A stretch of DNA of 9,424 nucleotides from Chlamydiota bacterium (GCA_030596365.1 JAUVKG010000077.1:1-9424); one strand, 5' to 3'; shown: positions 1-7,293, counted from the first letter of the stretch. Translations and numbers: made by a program. The notes: generated from the sequence alone by a model not told the origin.

Positions 1-21
1 GATTTTTGTTATTTTTTTCAT
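1..21 (-). CDS. Possible start of the gene downstream of nfeD (partial)
   Basis: An ATG at 21-19 opens a frame that reads MKKITKI and runs off the left edge of the window. It begins 13 bases after the nfeD stop codon, so it would be the next gene of the same operon. A lysine-rich start of this kind is common for signal peptides and for membrane proteins. Genes for long-form NfeD proteins are often followed by a flotillin-like (SPFH) gene, but seven codons cannot show what this one is. There is no Shine-Dalgarno sequence, as at the other starts in this window. The frame could also be chance. Confidence 0.3.
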
Positions 22-34
22 TATAACATTTATC

Positions 35-1429
35 TTATACTGTCTCTGCAACAACTATATGATTACTGTCAACGTGAACGACTTTTATTTTTGAATTTTT
101 ATTAATAAAGTCACCTTGAGAGACAACATCGAGCAATTTTCCATCGATCACAGCTTTTCCAGCCGGTCTAAGCGTAGTTTTTGCGATTCCTGTTTTATCG
201 ATCCATTTTAGATAATCTTTTTCATCGAAGGCGGTATATCCATGTTCTTTATCCATTTTAGTTGATAGAAAGACTCCTTTTACGCCCGGCGTTTTCGGTA
301 AAAACTTAGCAACAATTATAATTAAAGCAACTGCACCGACAATTGAACTTGCAACTACAGCAATTGATGCTGAGATTTCGTTAAGCGAGGGAGTGTTTGA
401 CCAATCCCCCGGCACCCAATCAATCATAGTAATAATCAATGCAGCAACCATAAGAATAATTCCTGAAATACCTGCAACACCAAAGCCCGGAATGACAAAG
501 ATTTCGAGAATCAATAAAATTAAACCTATAATAAATAAAGCAACTGGAAACCATCCTGTAAGTGTTGCCGTATAATGACCCCAAAAAAATAATGACATAC
601 AGACAACACCGATAATGCCCGGCAAGCCAAAACCGGGTGTTTTAATTTCGATAAACAAGCCGCCAAGACCGAGAACAAGTAATAAACCTGAAACCATCAT
701 ACTACTGAAAAATCTTGCGAGATGTTCGCCGGAACGCGGAGCAATAATTTTTTGCGGAGCATTGGCCAGGCCGATCGTTTTAATCATTTTATCAAGTGAA
801 GGCGAGACAGCAACGGCAAGTTTTTGCGTAACAGCTTCGCTTGCTGTTAGTGTAAGCAATTTTCCTTTTTTAATAACGTTTGTAATTTCAATATCTTCAT
901 CCATCATAGCTTCGAATAATTCATACGGATGACCGTTTTTTTCACACGCTGAGCGAACAATTGCCCGAACGGCGCTATAAGCTTTTTCTTTCATTCCTTC
1001 ATCAATTTCTTTTCCGCCGCCGAGAAAAGGAATGGGTGACATTTGGATAATTTTTGCATCGCCAATTTGACTTTGAGGCGCCATATAGATATATTCCGTT
1101 GATGCGGCAATAAGCGCGCCGGCGGAGATTGCTTTTGTATTTACATAAGTGTAGGTTGGAATTTTAAGTCGTGCAATAGACTGCATAATAGATTCTGCGG
1201 ACTGAACTTTTCCGCCATAAGTATCCATATCAAGAATCAGGGCGGAAGCTTTATTTAATTTCGCTTCTTTAACAGCCCGCCGAACAATATGAGCCAATCC
1301 TTCTTCGATTTCACCTTTTATTGGAATAATGATAACCGGTCGGATATCTGAAGTTTCTGCAAAAAGGCATACTGCATTAAAAGAAAATGCAGCAAGTAAA
1401 CACATAAATATAAAAGGTATTTTTTTCAT
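35..1429 (-). CDS. nfeD: NfeD-like long-form membrane-bound serine protease (ClpP-class)
   Basis: This 464-residue protein has the full long NfeD layout. Residues 1-24 look like a signal peptide (MKKIPFIF, hydrophobic core, cleavage near LFA/ET). Residues 30-220 form a ClpP/crotonase-type protease domain with the DTYGG segment at 69-73. The probable nucleophile is Ser102 in ISAGALIA, and Lys147 or Lys149 about 45 residues later is the likely partner of the Ser-Lys dyad known from archaeal 1510-N. Residues about 236-345 hold several membrane segments with two GFG turns (PGFGLPGI, PGFGVAGI), and another segment spans about 353-376. Residues 390-464 are the C-terminal OB-fold (TLRPAGKAVIDG, LDVVSQGDFI). 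Family members are linked to membrane quality control and to cleavage of stomatin/flotillin partners. The start at 1429 was chosen because the open frame continues upstream only through the tRNA gene. There is no Shine-Dalgarno sequence. It lies 11 bases after the tRNA 3' end and probably shares its transcript. Confidence 0.92.
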   Translation of the reverse strand: MKKIPFIFMCLLAAFSFNAVCLFAETSDIRPVIIIPIKGEIEEGLAHIVRRAVKEAKLNKASALILDMDTYGGKVQSAESIMQSIARLKIPTYTYVNTKAISAGALIAASTEYIYMAPQSQIGDAKIIQMSPIPFLGGGKEIDEGMKEKAYSAVRAIVRSACEKNGHPYELFEAMMDEDIEITNVIKKGKLLTLTASEAVTQKLAVAVSPSLDKMIKTIGLANAPQKIIAPRSGEHLARFFSSMMVSGLLLVLGLGGLFIEIKTPGFGLPGIIGVVCMSLFFWGHYTATLTGWFPVALFIIGLILLILEIFVIPGFGVAGISGIILMVAALIITMIDWVPGDWSNTPSLNEISASIAVVASSIVGAVALIIIVAKFLPKTPGVKGVFLSTKMDKEHGYTAFDEKDYLKWIDKTGIAKTTLRPAGKAVIDGKLLDVVSQGDFINKNSKIKVVHVDSNHIVVAETV

Positions 1430-1440
1430 AATTATAAAGA

Positions 1441-1525
1441 TGGTGCGAGAGGAGGGACTTGAACCCACACGTCCTAGGACACCAGAACCTAAATCTGGCG
1501 CGTCTACCAGTTCCGCCACTCTCGC
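1441..1525 (-). tRNA. tRNA-Leu (anticodon UAG)
   Basis: The minus strand folds as a class II tRNA of 85 bases with encoded CCA. The acceptor stem GCGAGAG/CTCTCGC is perfect, followed by discriminator A and CCA at 1443-1441. The anticodon stem CCAGA/TCTGG closes the loop TTTAGGT, which gives anticodon TAG (1491-1489), reading CUA and other CUN leucine codons. A long variable arm (GTC-CTAG-GAC) is present, as expected for leucine. The T-arm contains the usual TTCAAGT loop. Its stem GTGGG/CCCTC has a U-U mismatch at the second pair. The 5' end lies beside an imperfect palindrome, and the 3' end is 11 bases from the nfeD start. I see no convincing promoter of its own. Confidence 0.97.
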
Positions 1526-1678
1526 AGTATTATTGAATGATTTAACGATTTAGTGATTTAATGATTGAACGCAAAGTGTTGCTTCGTCGGGGTGATTTAA
1601 TCTTATCCAACGAAGTAACACTGTACTCATGTTCATCATTCAATCGTATCAATCATTTCAATATTTAAAAGTATTATT
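1526..1678. repeat. Imperfect palindromic element bounded by a 9-base direct repeat (MITE-like)
   Basis: The gap between the tRNA and the gspK-like gene is mostly one large imperfect inverted repeat. Its core arms are 1576-1590 (GTGTTGCTTCGTCGG) and 1607-1621 (CCAACGAAGTAACAC), pairing 13 of 15 bases around a 16-base loop. Outside these, 1531-1570 and 1631-1663 are imperfectly complementary (TGATTGAAC against GTTCATCA, TTGAATGAT against ATCATTTCAA). The sequence AGTATTATT occurs at both 1526-1534 and 1670-1678, directly flanking the palindrome like a target-site duplication. No transposase is encoded. It could be a small non-autonomous element, a REP-like dispersed repeat, or a structured 3' end of the gspK transcript. 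The flanks are AT-rich, so the direct repeat may be chance. Confidence 0.5.
1531..1570. repeat. Tandem 8-base repeat, five degenerate units
   Basis: Five consecutive octamers follow one another without gaps: TATTGAAT, GATTTAAC, GATTTAGT, GATTTAAT, GATTGAAC. Related octamers (GATTGAAT, GATTGATA) occur in reverse orientation at about 1633-1660, so the array forms the outer arms of the palindrome around 1576-1621. It lies 6 bases from the tRNA 5' end and may include the tRNA promoter region, although no clean -35/-10 pair is seen. Confidence 0.6.
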
Positions 1679-1703
1679 ATTTTACACAAAGAAGGATTTA
1701 TAG

Positions 1704-4700
1704 TCAATTGCCAAACGACCTTGTGAAATGAGTTGTTTTAGGGTCATCATCTGTAAGTTCAGAGCGATCAATAACGACTTCTCGTCTTGTTTCGGCAAGG
1801 ATTTTATTTCCGGATATTTTGCTGATATTACCGTCTGCAAGGGTATTTTTAACTGCCTGTGCAATGACAATAACGCGAAACTGGTCACTCCGAGTTGTGA
1901 TTAAGTTAACATTTTTCGAGAAGATGTCCGGAGTAATACCTTTAACATCAAGGATATCCGTAACATTTTTATAAGGTTTCAGATCATTTTTTCCATCATT
2001 AGAAATTCCTGTAAAAACATTGTGAGCAACGTCAGCTGAAATTCCGTTTAGCGCTCTTAAAACTCGTTCAGACGCTGTATTTATATTTATTTTACCCAGC
2101 TCTTCTCCAGGTGCAAGATACGCATAATCAAGCCATGCAAAGCCGGAATTTTTCGAACTTCCCAATCCTTTGGCAATAACTTTAAGTTTAATCCCGCCAT
2201 CCGGAGAAATATGTTCAGGATGTATTATGCCGCAATAAACCCCATCAGATTTTTCGTATTGGTGTGTTTTTCTGCTTGTAATATTTTTGTACGCGTCTGT
2301 GCTGCGTTTCACAATTTTATCTTCCGGAAGTGGCAAGTGATCGAAATCATGTGTTTCATAGTTAAAGGCAAAAACTTCGAGTTGTGCGTTATGATTTTCT
2401 TCCAAAAATTCAGTTGTATCGATAGAATCATTTAATCCATGAAGATAGAGACCGTAATCGCTTCTTGAAAGAGATTTATTTTTCCATTCCCAAATACCTT
2501 CATCTCCATTATTTCGAGTGTAATACATCGGAGTTGAATATCCGGCGCCAACACTGAATTTATCGCCACTGTTGATGCGCAGCTGCTTACCTGATGGTAA
2601 AGAAAAACCTATTACTGAGATACTGCTATCAGTGCTTGAGCTTACAACAAATTTTTCGCCTTTTTGATTTCCTGAAAGGACTCTTAGGAACTGACTTTCC
2701 CAGATATCAGGCTGCCATTTTACTCCATCAGCAGTAATTTTTTCAGTTGACGGAAATTTTGATTTTCCGAATGCGGGTTTCCAACCGCTGATATGTGCTC
2801 CTTCCTCTTCCGGATCCAATCTTATTCCTGAAGTGGTAAAATATTTTGCGATAGCTTTTAATGTTCTGGTGTTAGGTTGTCCTTTTTTCTGCATGCCGAT
2901 ATTTTCCCAATCTTCGGCTTTTCTCACTTTTTGAATTTCTCCAACAGAAGCGAAATGATGATCTTTAACATGCGGTTTTATTATATTTCCGCGTGGTTGG
3001 GCATGATTTCTTGCTTTTCTTTCAGTACCGCCAAAAGAAGCTCTTCTTGATTTTATCCAGTTATAGTGAGTAGGATCGATTTTTTCTGATGAATAATTTA
3101 TTTCGCTAAGTTTTGTAGAGCCATAAGTTACTGTTCGTGCAGCGATTTGATTGTATTGATTTTTTAGTGTCATTGATAAAAAGCCTCCTTCTCTCGGCAT
3201 TCCGAGCAAAAGAATATCATCATCTACTTTCAAAGAAGAAACACGTATCAAGCCCATATACAAAGCATTTTTTGTGTTTCCTTTAACGGTTATTCTGACT
3301 CCCATAGATGAATTTTGATCAGCACGTGGTTTTCGTAAATACCATTCCGACATTTCGTTTTTCATTTGATCTTTAGTCCATCTTGCGCCTTCACAAACGA
3401 TGCTGTCACCTCTATTTCCGCTTCCTCTTTTAATATTTTCAACTTTATATCTTACTCCCCATAAAGTATCAGGAATATCAACGCAAGGATAACTTTCTGA
3501 GGCAGATCCACCCCAAGTACCGTCTTTTGGAGCGCCGTAATCTTTGTCAAAAATTTCTCTGTTATTTGTAATGTAAAAATATCCTCCGGGCTGAATTGTA
3601 GGATTCGGATCATCATAAAGTCCCTGTTTCCATTTGCTGTACAGCGTTGCTTCATCAATTCTGCCGACTTGATCCGCGTAAGAGCCGGTATTAACAACTA
3701 TTCTCCAATTTCTAAGGCTAACCGGATGGTCGCTAATATTTATTAATTCCATAATGTCCGGCCGCATCATATAAGCAGAAACAATTACATTTTTATTTTG
3801 GTAAGCTTTAAGGGCGGAAGTTTTTCTCAGACCACCAACATAGCCGGTTTGTTTACATGTTGCGATATTGATATTTATCCATCCATTTTTTGCGCGTTCC
3901 GGTTCGCCGTTATTATACGGAGTTCTGAGCAGCCATACTTTTGATTGATCATCAGGTAGTCTCAGAGTACTTCCTTCTAAATCTTTAGAAGTTATTTCCG
4001 CCATTTTGGTTTCTGAATATTCGCTTGGATTTCCATCAAGGTCAAGCATTTCGTTAAATCCTTTCCAAGGGGTTTTACCGGCAGCCAAGTTATGGTCGCC
4101 CGGTAAAATTATATACGAGCTATTTCCTGAGGAATCCATTATATTCCCGCCAAGATTATTTTCACCGACATACACTTTGTAGTACATATTTTTGGGTGGC
4201 CGTTTCAAATTTTCATCAGAAAAGACAGGAACATAAAATTCCTCTTTCATTTCGGGGAAAACACAGGTCAATCCGCCATTATTATCTCTAAACAGATTGT
4301 TGATTCGTACACTATTCAATACATTTGACGGAGAGAGTTGATCTTTAAGAAAGGAATGAGGAAACCTGTAATTTACTTCATCGCAAGCTACTATAAGTTC
4401 GTTAGCGGTATTCCCGAGAATAGGATATGTAACATAACTGAGTTTATATCCATCTTCAACACCGAGCATAAGCCAGGCATTTTTCCAGATATCGACAGGC
4501 CATCCGCCGTTTTTATCCATAAGAGATTTAAATGTGTTAAATCCTTTCGGTTTTTTAATTGGATTTCCTGAAAGTTTGACTTTTGCGGCATGTGAGAACG
4601 ATGCCCGCACGCCATTTGTGAAAGCTTCTTTCATAGAAGGTCTGAATATTGGACCTACGTGAGTAATATTCCATCCATATTCTTTTTTATGATATAGTTC

Positions 4701-5891
4701 CGGTTGTTCATAAAACCAACCGAGTCTATAAACTCTGTTATCTCCTTCCCAGTAATCATCATTTCTATCAAATCGAAGAGTAAAACTTCCATCATTAGCC
4801 ATAACTTCATTAAAGCAAACTGCTTCAACCCCATACTCGCTACCCATTGTAGAGAGCACACTATTTTCGTCACGGTAATCAGTAATATTCCCGACAAGTG
4901 TGCGCATATTTTTAGATTTTGATTCGAATCTATTTTCTTCGTTAGCTTTGCGTAACAGTGAACTTACCTGGCGTTTTGATGCAACATTAATGTTTATTTT
5001 TTTTGATTGTGTTTTAGTAATTTCATCATAAAACATATTGCCGCTTTTAGAATTTATGGTACCGAATTTATTTAGATAACGACTGGCAAGCAAGTTAAGT
5101 TGTCTTTGTTTTGGGACAACAATGCAAGCTTCTTTAATACTTGAAAAGCTTCGATCATCCCACCTTGGATTAATAGGGTCATATTCCTCCGGCTCATCAA
5201 TTCCTTCGTCGGCTTCGTCTACAAGACCATCTGCATCATTATCAATAAGATCAGCTGCATAACTTGATGCGGTAAGATTATCATCAACGCGAGCTTGTCC
5301 CGGAGTTAAATCCCGTCCGTATCTATATTTAAGGATTCTTTTTGCGAATGAAAGTGAGACAGGAAGTCCTGCTTCTTTTCCATCTGTGAGCATTATTTCG
5401 AAAGTGCCGATACCTTCGTTCTGCATTTTGCTATTTAAAGCGCTTGCTGTGTTAATATTAATTTTTGACGCTTCATCTTCAATCAACACGGCATATCTGC
5501 CGACTATTTCCCCGGTTTTATTTTTTACATAAATCCAGTGTCCGTCATTACCGTTTTTGTTTTCTACGATTCCATCAATATCAATATTATTACCTGGATT
5601 TTTAATTTCCGGCAAAAATGTTGTAAACATTTGTTCGGTTTTATCATCCCATGCAGGTTGTTCAAAAGCATCTTCACGAATAACACACATTGCATGTTCA
5701 AGCGCTGAATCGGCAATTAAGTCCGCCTGCAATTTTGCAATTTGCGCTGACCCCATTTTGCTTTCTACCGACATATTTATCGTAAAAGCAGATGCAATCA
5801 AAGCCAGCACAACGAGAACGCCAAGAACAGCCACTAAGGCAATACCTTTAGTTTTCGCAGCGAAAAAGTTTTGTAAGTATAATTTATCCAT
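1704..5891 (-). CDS. Giant GspK-like type II secretion minor pseudopilin (1395 residues)
   Basis: The N-terminus is a class III (prepilin) signal: basic residues to Lys15, Gly16 as the cleavage residue, then a hydrophobic helix from Ile17 to about residue 38. Position +5 of the mature protein is Ala, not Glu, as expected for GspK, the pseudopilin that caps the tip. Residues 145-150 (NINTAS) open a GspK-type module, with a calcium-loop-like DxDxDGxxD at 217-225 and a second NINVAS-type site at 299-305. A third such site is at 672-678 (ININIAT). Residues 1266-1350 form a fourth, C-terminal module (GKININTASERV, then LITTRSDQFRV) that is typical of the GspK end. Residues 711-786 resemble half of a lamin-tail domain (MELINISDHPVSLRNWRI). 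GspK proteins are usually about 300-330 residues; the extra thousand lie between the GspK-like halves. No other secretion genes are in view. No Shine-Dalgarno sequence precedes the ATG, but a promoter sits just upstream. GspK-like membership is well supported; the role of the insert is unknown. Confidence 0.82.
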   Translation of the reverse strand: MDKLYLQNFFAAKTKGIALVAVLGVLVVLALIASAFTINMSVESKMGSAQIAKLQADLIADSALEHAMCVIREDAFEQPAWDDKTEQMFTTFLPEIKNPGNNIDIDGIVENKNGNDGHWIYVKNKTGEIVGRYAVLIEDEASKININTASALNSKMQNEGIGTFEIMLTDGKEAGLPVSLSFAKRILKYRYGRDLTPGQARVDDNLTASSYAADLIDNDADGLVDEADEGIDEPEEYDPINPRWDDRSFSSIKEACIVVPKQRQLNLLASRYLNKFGTINSKSGNMFYDEITKTQSKKININVASKRQVSSLLRKANEENRFESKSKNMRTLVGNITDYRDENSVLSTMGSEYGVEAVCFNEVMANDGSFTLRFDRNDDYWEGDNRVYRLGWFYEQPELYHKKEYGWNITHVGPIFRPSMKEAFTNGVRASFSHAAKVKLSGNPIKKPKGFNTFKSLMDKNGGWPVDIWKNAWLMLGVEDGYKLSYVTYPILGNTANELIVACDEVNYRFPHSFLKDQLSPSNVLNSVRINNLFRDNNGGLTCVFPEMKEEFYVPVFSDENLKRPPKNMYYKVYVGENNLGGNIMDSSGNSSYIILPGDHNLAAGKTPWKGFNEMLDLDGNPSEYSETKMAEITSKDLEGSTLRLPDDQSKVWLLRTPYNNGEPERAKNGWININIATCKQTGYVGGLRKTSALKAYQNKNVIVSAYMMRPDIMELINISDHPVSLRNWRIVVNTGSYADQVGRIDEATLYSKWKQGLYDDPNPTIQPGGYFYITNNREIFDKDYGAPKDGTWGGSASESYPCVDIPDTLWGVRYKVENIKRGSGNRGDSIVCEGARWTKDQMKNEMSEWYLRKPRADQNSSMGVRITVKGNTKNALYMGLIRVSSLKVDDDILLLGMPREGGFLSMTLKNQYNQIAARTVTYGSTKLSEINYSSEKIDPTHYNWIKSRRASFGGTERKARNHAQPRGNIIKPHVKDHHFASVGEIQKVRKAEDWENIGMQKKGQPNTRTLKAIAKYFTTSGIRLDPEEEGAHISGWKPAFGKSKFPSTEKITADGVKWQPDIWESQFLRVLSGNQKGEKFVVSSSTDSSISVIGFSLPSGKQLRINSGDKFSVGAGYSTPMYYTRNNGDEGIWEWKNKSLSRSDYGLYLHGLNDSIDTTEFLEENHNAQLEVFAFNYETHDFDHLPLPEDKIVKRSTDAYKNITSRKTHQYEKSDGVYCGIIHPEHISPDGGIKLKVIAKGLGSSKNSGFAWLDYAYLAPGEELGKININTASERVLRALNGISADVAHNVFTGISNDGKNDLKPYKNVTDILDVKGITPDIFSKNVNLITTRSDQFRVIVIAQAVKNTLADGNISKISGNKILAETRREVVIDRSELTDDDPKTTHFTRSFGN

Positions 5892-5918
5892 TCATTTTCA
5901 AATAAAGATTAACATATT

Positions 5919-5947
5919 ATTATACTTTTTATCATTGATAATTACAA
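5919..5947 (-). promoter_or_regulatory. Sigma70-like promoter for the gspK-like gene
   Basis: On the minus strand TTGTAA (5947-5942) and a perfect TATAAT (5924-5919) are separated by exactly 17 bases. The predicted start near 5912 leaves a leader of about 20 bases before the ATG at 5891. The leader has no Shine-Dalgarno sequence. AT-rich DNA yields TATAAT often, so the spacing and the position carry the case. Confidence 0.5.
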
Positions 5948-5950
5948 TAT

Positions 5951-5981
5951 CATTTAATCACCAAAATCCGGTGATTAAATG
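5951..5981. repeat. 12-bp perfect hairpin between namZ and the gspK-like gene
   Basis: The arms CATTTAATCACC (5951-5962) and GGTGATTAAATG (5970-5981) are perfectly complementary around a 7-base loop. The hairpin lies about 30 bases past the NamZ stop codon and just upstream of the gspK promoter. It is followed on the minus strand by ATATTGTAATT, not by a U-tract, so a classical intrinsic terminator is doubtful. It could mark the end of the namZ transcript, stabilise it, or serve as an operator site. Confidence 0.55.
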
Positions 5982-6009
5982 GTTATTGGTTAATCGTTAT
6001 TAGTTAATA
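5982..6009. repeat. Two tandem 14-base repeats
   Basis: GTTATTGGTTAATC (5982-5995) is followed at once by GTTATTAGTTAATA (5996-6009), with 12 of 14 bases identical. The pair fills the space between the namZ stop and the adjoining 12-bp hairpin. Composition is very AT-rich; it looks like degenerate simple repeat. Confidence 0.5.
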
Positions 6010-6010
6010 T

Positions 6011-7225
6011 TTACGGGTATAATAAATATTTTTTTCGTTTATGTTTATAGGCATCTAAATCTTGCTGCCAGGAGGCTGTAATTTCCTGTTCCGGAATACC
6101 TTGTTTTATTTGTTTGATTAATTTGTCATTTCCTGATAATAAATTAAAAAAACGTTTTTGTTTGAAGAAATTTTCTTTATCGGGATTTTTCCGGTAAAAT
6201 TCAATAAGATATTTCAATGTAAAAGGAGGTACCGTTTTTAATTTTCTAAGATCTTCTCCGTAACAGGTTGTACCTGAATATTTCGGATTAACAGACATTC
6301 CATCAATACTTTTAGGCATAAAAGAAAAAGTTCCCTGTGAAGTATCCGGATAGCCTATTACCTGAAAAGGAAAATAAGTCCCCCGGCCGATACTTATTGT
6401 TGTAGGTTCAAAAAAACATAAACTCGGATAAAGTTGAATTGACAAATCGTTAGGTAAATTGGGTGAAGGTTTCACAGGCAGAGAATAAGGTTGTGAATGT
6501 TTCCATCCGGAGACAAGTATAACTGTTAATTCGCATACCCGATGTTTTGAAAGCCATCCTTCTCCGTTGATCATATTAGCCAATTCTCCGATAGTAAGCC
6601 CGTGTACAACCGGAACAGGGTGCATACCCACAAATGAGTTAAAAGTCATATCTAATACCGGTCCGGCAACATAGCTGCCGTTTGGGTTTGGGCGGTCTAA
6701 AATAATCAATGGAATTTTATATTCGGCACAGGTGTCCATAACATAATGAAGGGTACTGATATATGTATAAAAACGAACACCGATATCCTGTATATCGAAA
6801 ATCATAATATCAATATTTTTGAGCATTTCGGCAGTCGGTCGTTTGTTTTTACCGTACAATGATATAATAGGAAGTCCCGTTTTGACATCTTTGGCATTTT
6901 GGATATGTTCCCCTGCATCGGCATCACCGCGAAACCCATGTTCAGGTGCGAACACTTTACAGATAGTCACACCGTGATTCAGCAGAAAATCAACGAGATG
7001 TATTGCGCCTACCCGTGCCGTTTGATTAACCACTATGCCCACCTTTTTATTTTTCAGTAAAGGAAGATATTGTTTATATTGTTCAGCTCCTGTAAGCAAC
7101 TGTTTTTTTGCTGCCGGTTTGTTTTCTGTTAACAAACGATTTTTGTTTTCTGATTGTTGTCGGCAGGAGAATTGAGTAAAACAAATCATAAGAGAAATAA
7201 AGATTAAGGTTGTTGTTTTAGTCAT
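6011..7225 (-). CDS. namZ: Exo-beta-N-acetylmuramidase NamZ-type lipoprotein (DUF1343, GH171)
   Basis: This 404-residue protein carries the conserved blocks of the DUF1343 / GH171 family in order: VGIVVNQTAR (62-71), APEHGFRG (93-100), DIQDIGVRFYTYIST (144-158), LDRPNP (176-181), VVHGLTIGELA (206-216), PSPNLP (253-258) and SIGRGT (278-283). Characterised members from Bacillus subtilis and Tannerella forsythia remove MurNAc from the non-reducing end of peptidoglycan fragments. The N-terminus is a lipoprotein signal: basic start, hydrophobic stretch 7-19, and Cys21 in QFSC. The -3 position is unusual, but such loose lipoboxes occur in Bacteroidota. Export and lipid anchoring in the periplasm are inferred. 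The gene ends 119 bases before the gspK-like gene and starts 210 bases after the NagZ-type fusion, which should supply the complementary glucosaminidase. TTGACA at 7251-7246 has no fitting -10 box before the ATG. There is no Shine-Dalgarno sequence. Confidence 0.93.
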   Translation of the reverse strand: MTKTTTLIFISLMICFTQFSCRQQSENKNRLLTENKPAAKKQLLTGAEQYKQYLPLLKNKKVGIVVNQTARVGAIHLVDFLLNHGVTICKVFAPEHGFRGDADAGEHIQNAKDVKTGLPIISLYGKNKRPTAEMLKNIDIMIFDIQDIGVRFYTYISTLHYVMDTCAEYKIPLIILDRPNPNGSYVAGPVLDMTFNSFVGMHPVPVVHGLTIGELANMINGEGWLSKHRVCELTVILVSGWKHSQPYSLPVKPSPNLPNDLSIQLYPSLCFFEPTTISIGRGTYFPFQVIGYPDTSQGTFSFMPKSIDGMSVNPKYSGTTCYGEDLRKLKTVPPFTLKYLIEFYRKNPDKENFFKQKRFFNLLSGNDKLIKQIKQGIPEQEITASWQQDLDAYKHKRKKYLLYP

Positions 7226-7293
7226 ATTTATTTAGGTGTTGAGTTTGTCAAAATTCATAAGCGATTCTTTGAAAGAAGAATTTTATTTAAATA

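Noticed and set aside
1430..1519. N-terminal extension of NfeD beginning MAELVDAPDLGSG
   Set aside because: This is the well-known false translation of a leucine tRNA gene; the bases belong to the tRNA at 1441-1525. The real signal peptide begins at the ATG at 1429.
1329..1553. Plus-strand frame containing REEGLEPTRPRTPEPKSG
   Set aside because: This is the opposite-strand translation of the same tRNA, a common annotation error, joined to antisense nfeD sequence.
1526..1570. Promoter of the tRNA gene
   Set aside because: AATAAT near 1530 is only a few bases from the tRNA 5' end, so transcription would start inside the tRNA, and no -35 box fits.
1682..1888. Minus-strand frame of 68 codons over the end of the gspK-like gene
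   Set aside because: It overlaps the C-terminal GspK module in another frame, and that module is clearly the coding one.
5557..6003. Plus-strand frame of 148 codons
   Set aside because: It is antisense to the start of the gspK-like gene, crosses its promoter, and shows no recognisable protein pattern.
7223..7251. TTGACA at 7251-7246 as the namZ promoter
   Set aside because: A -10 box at standard spacing would overlap the start codon and reads AATATG, a poor match.
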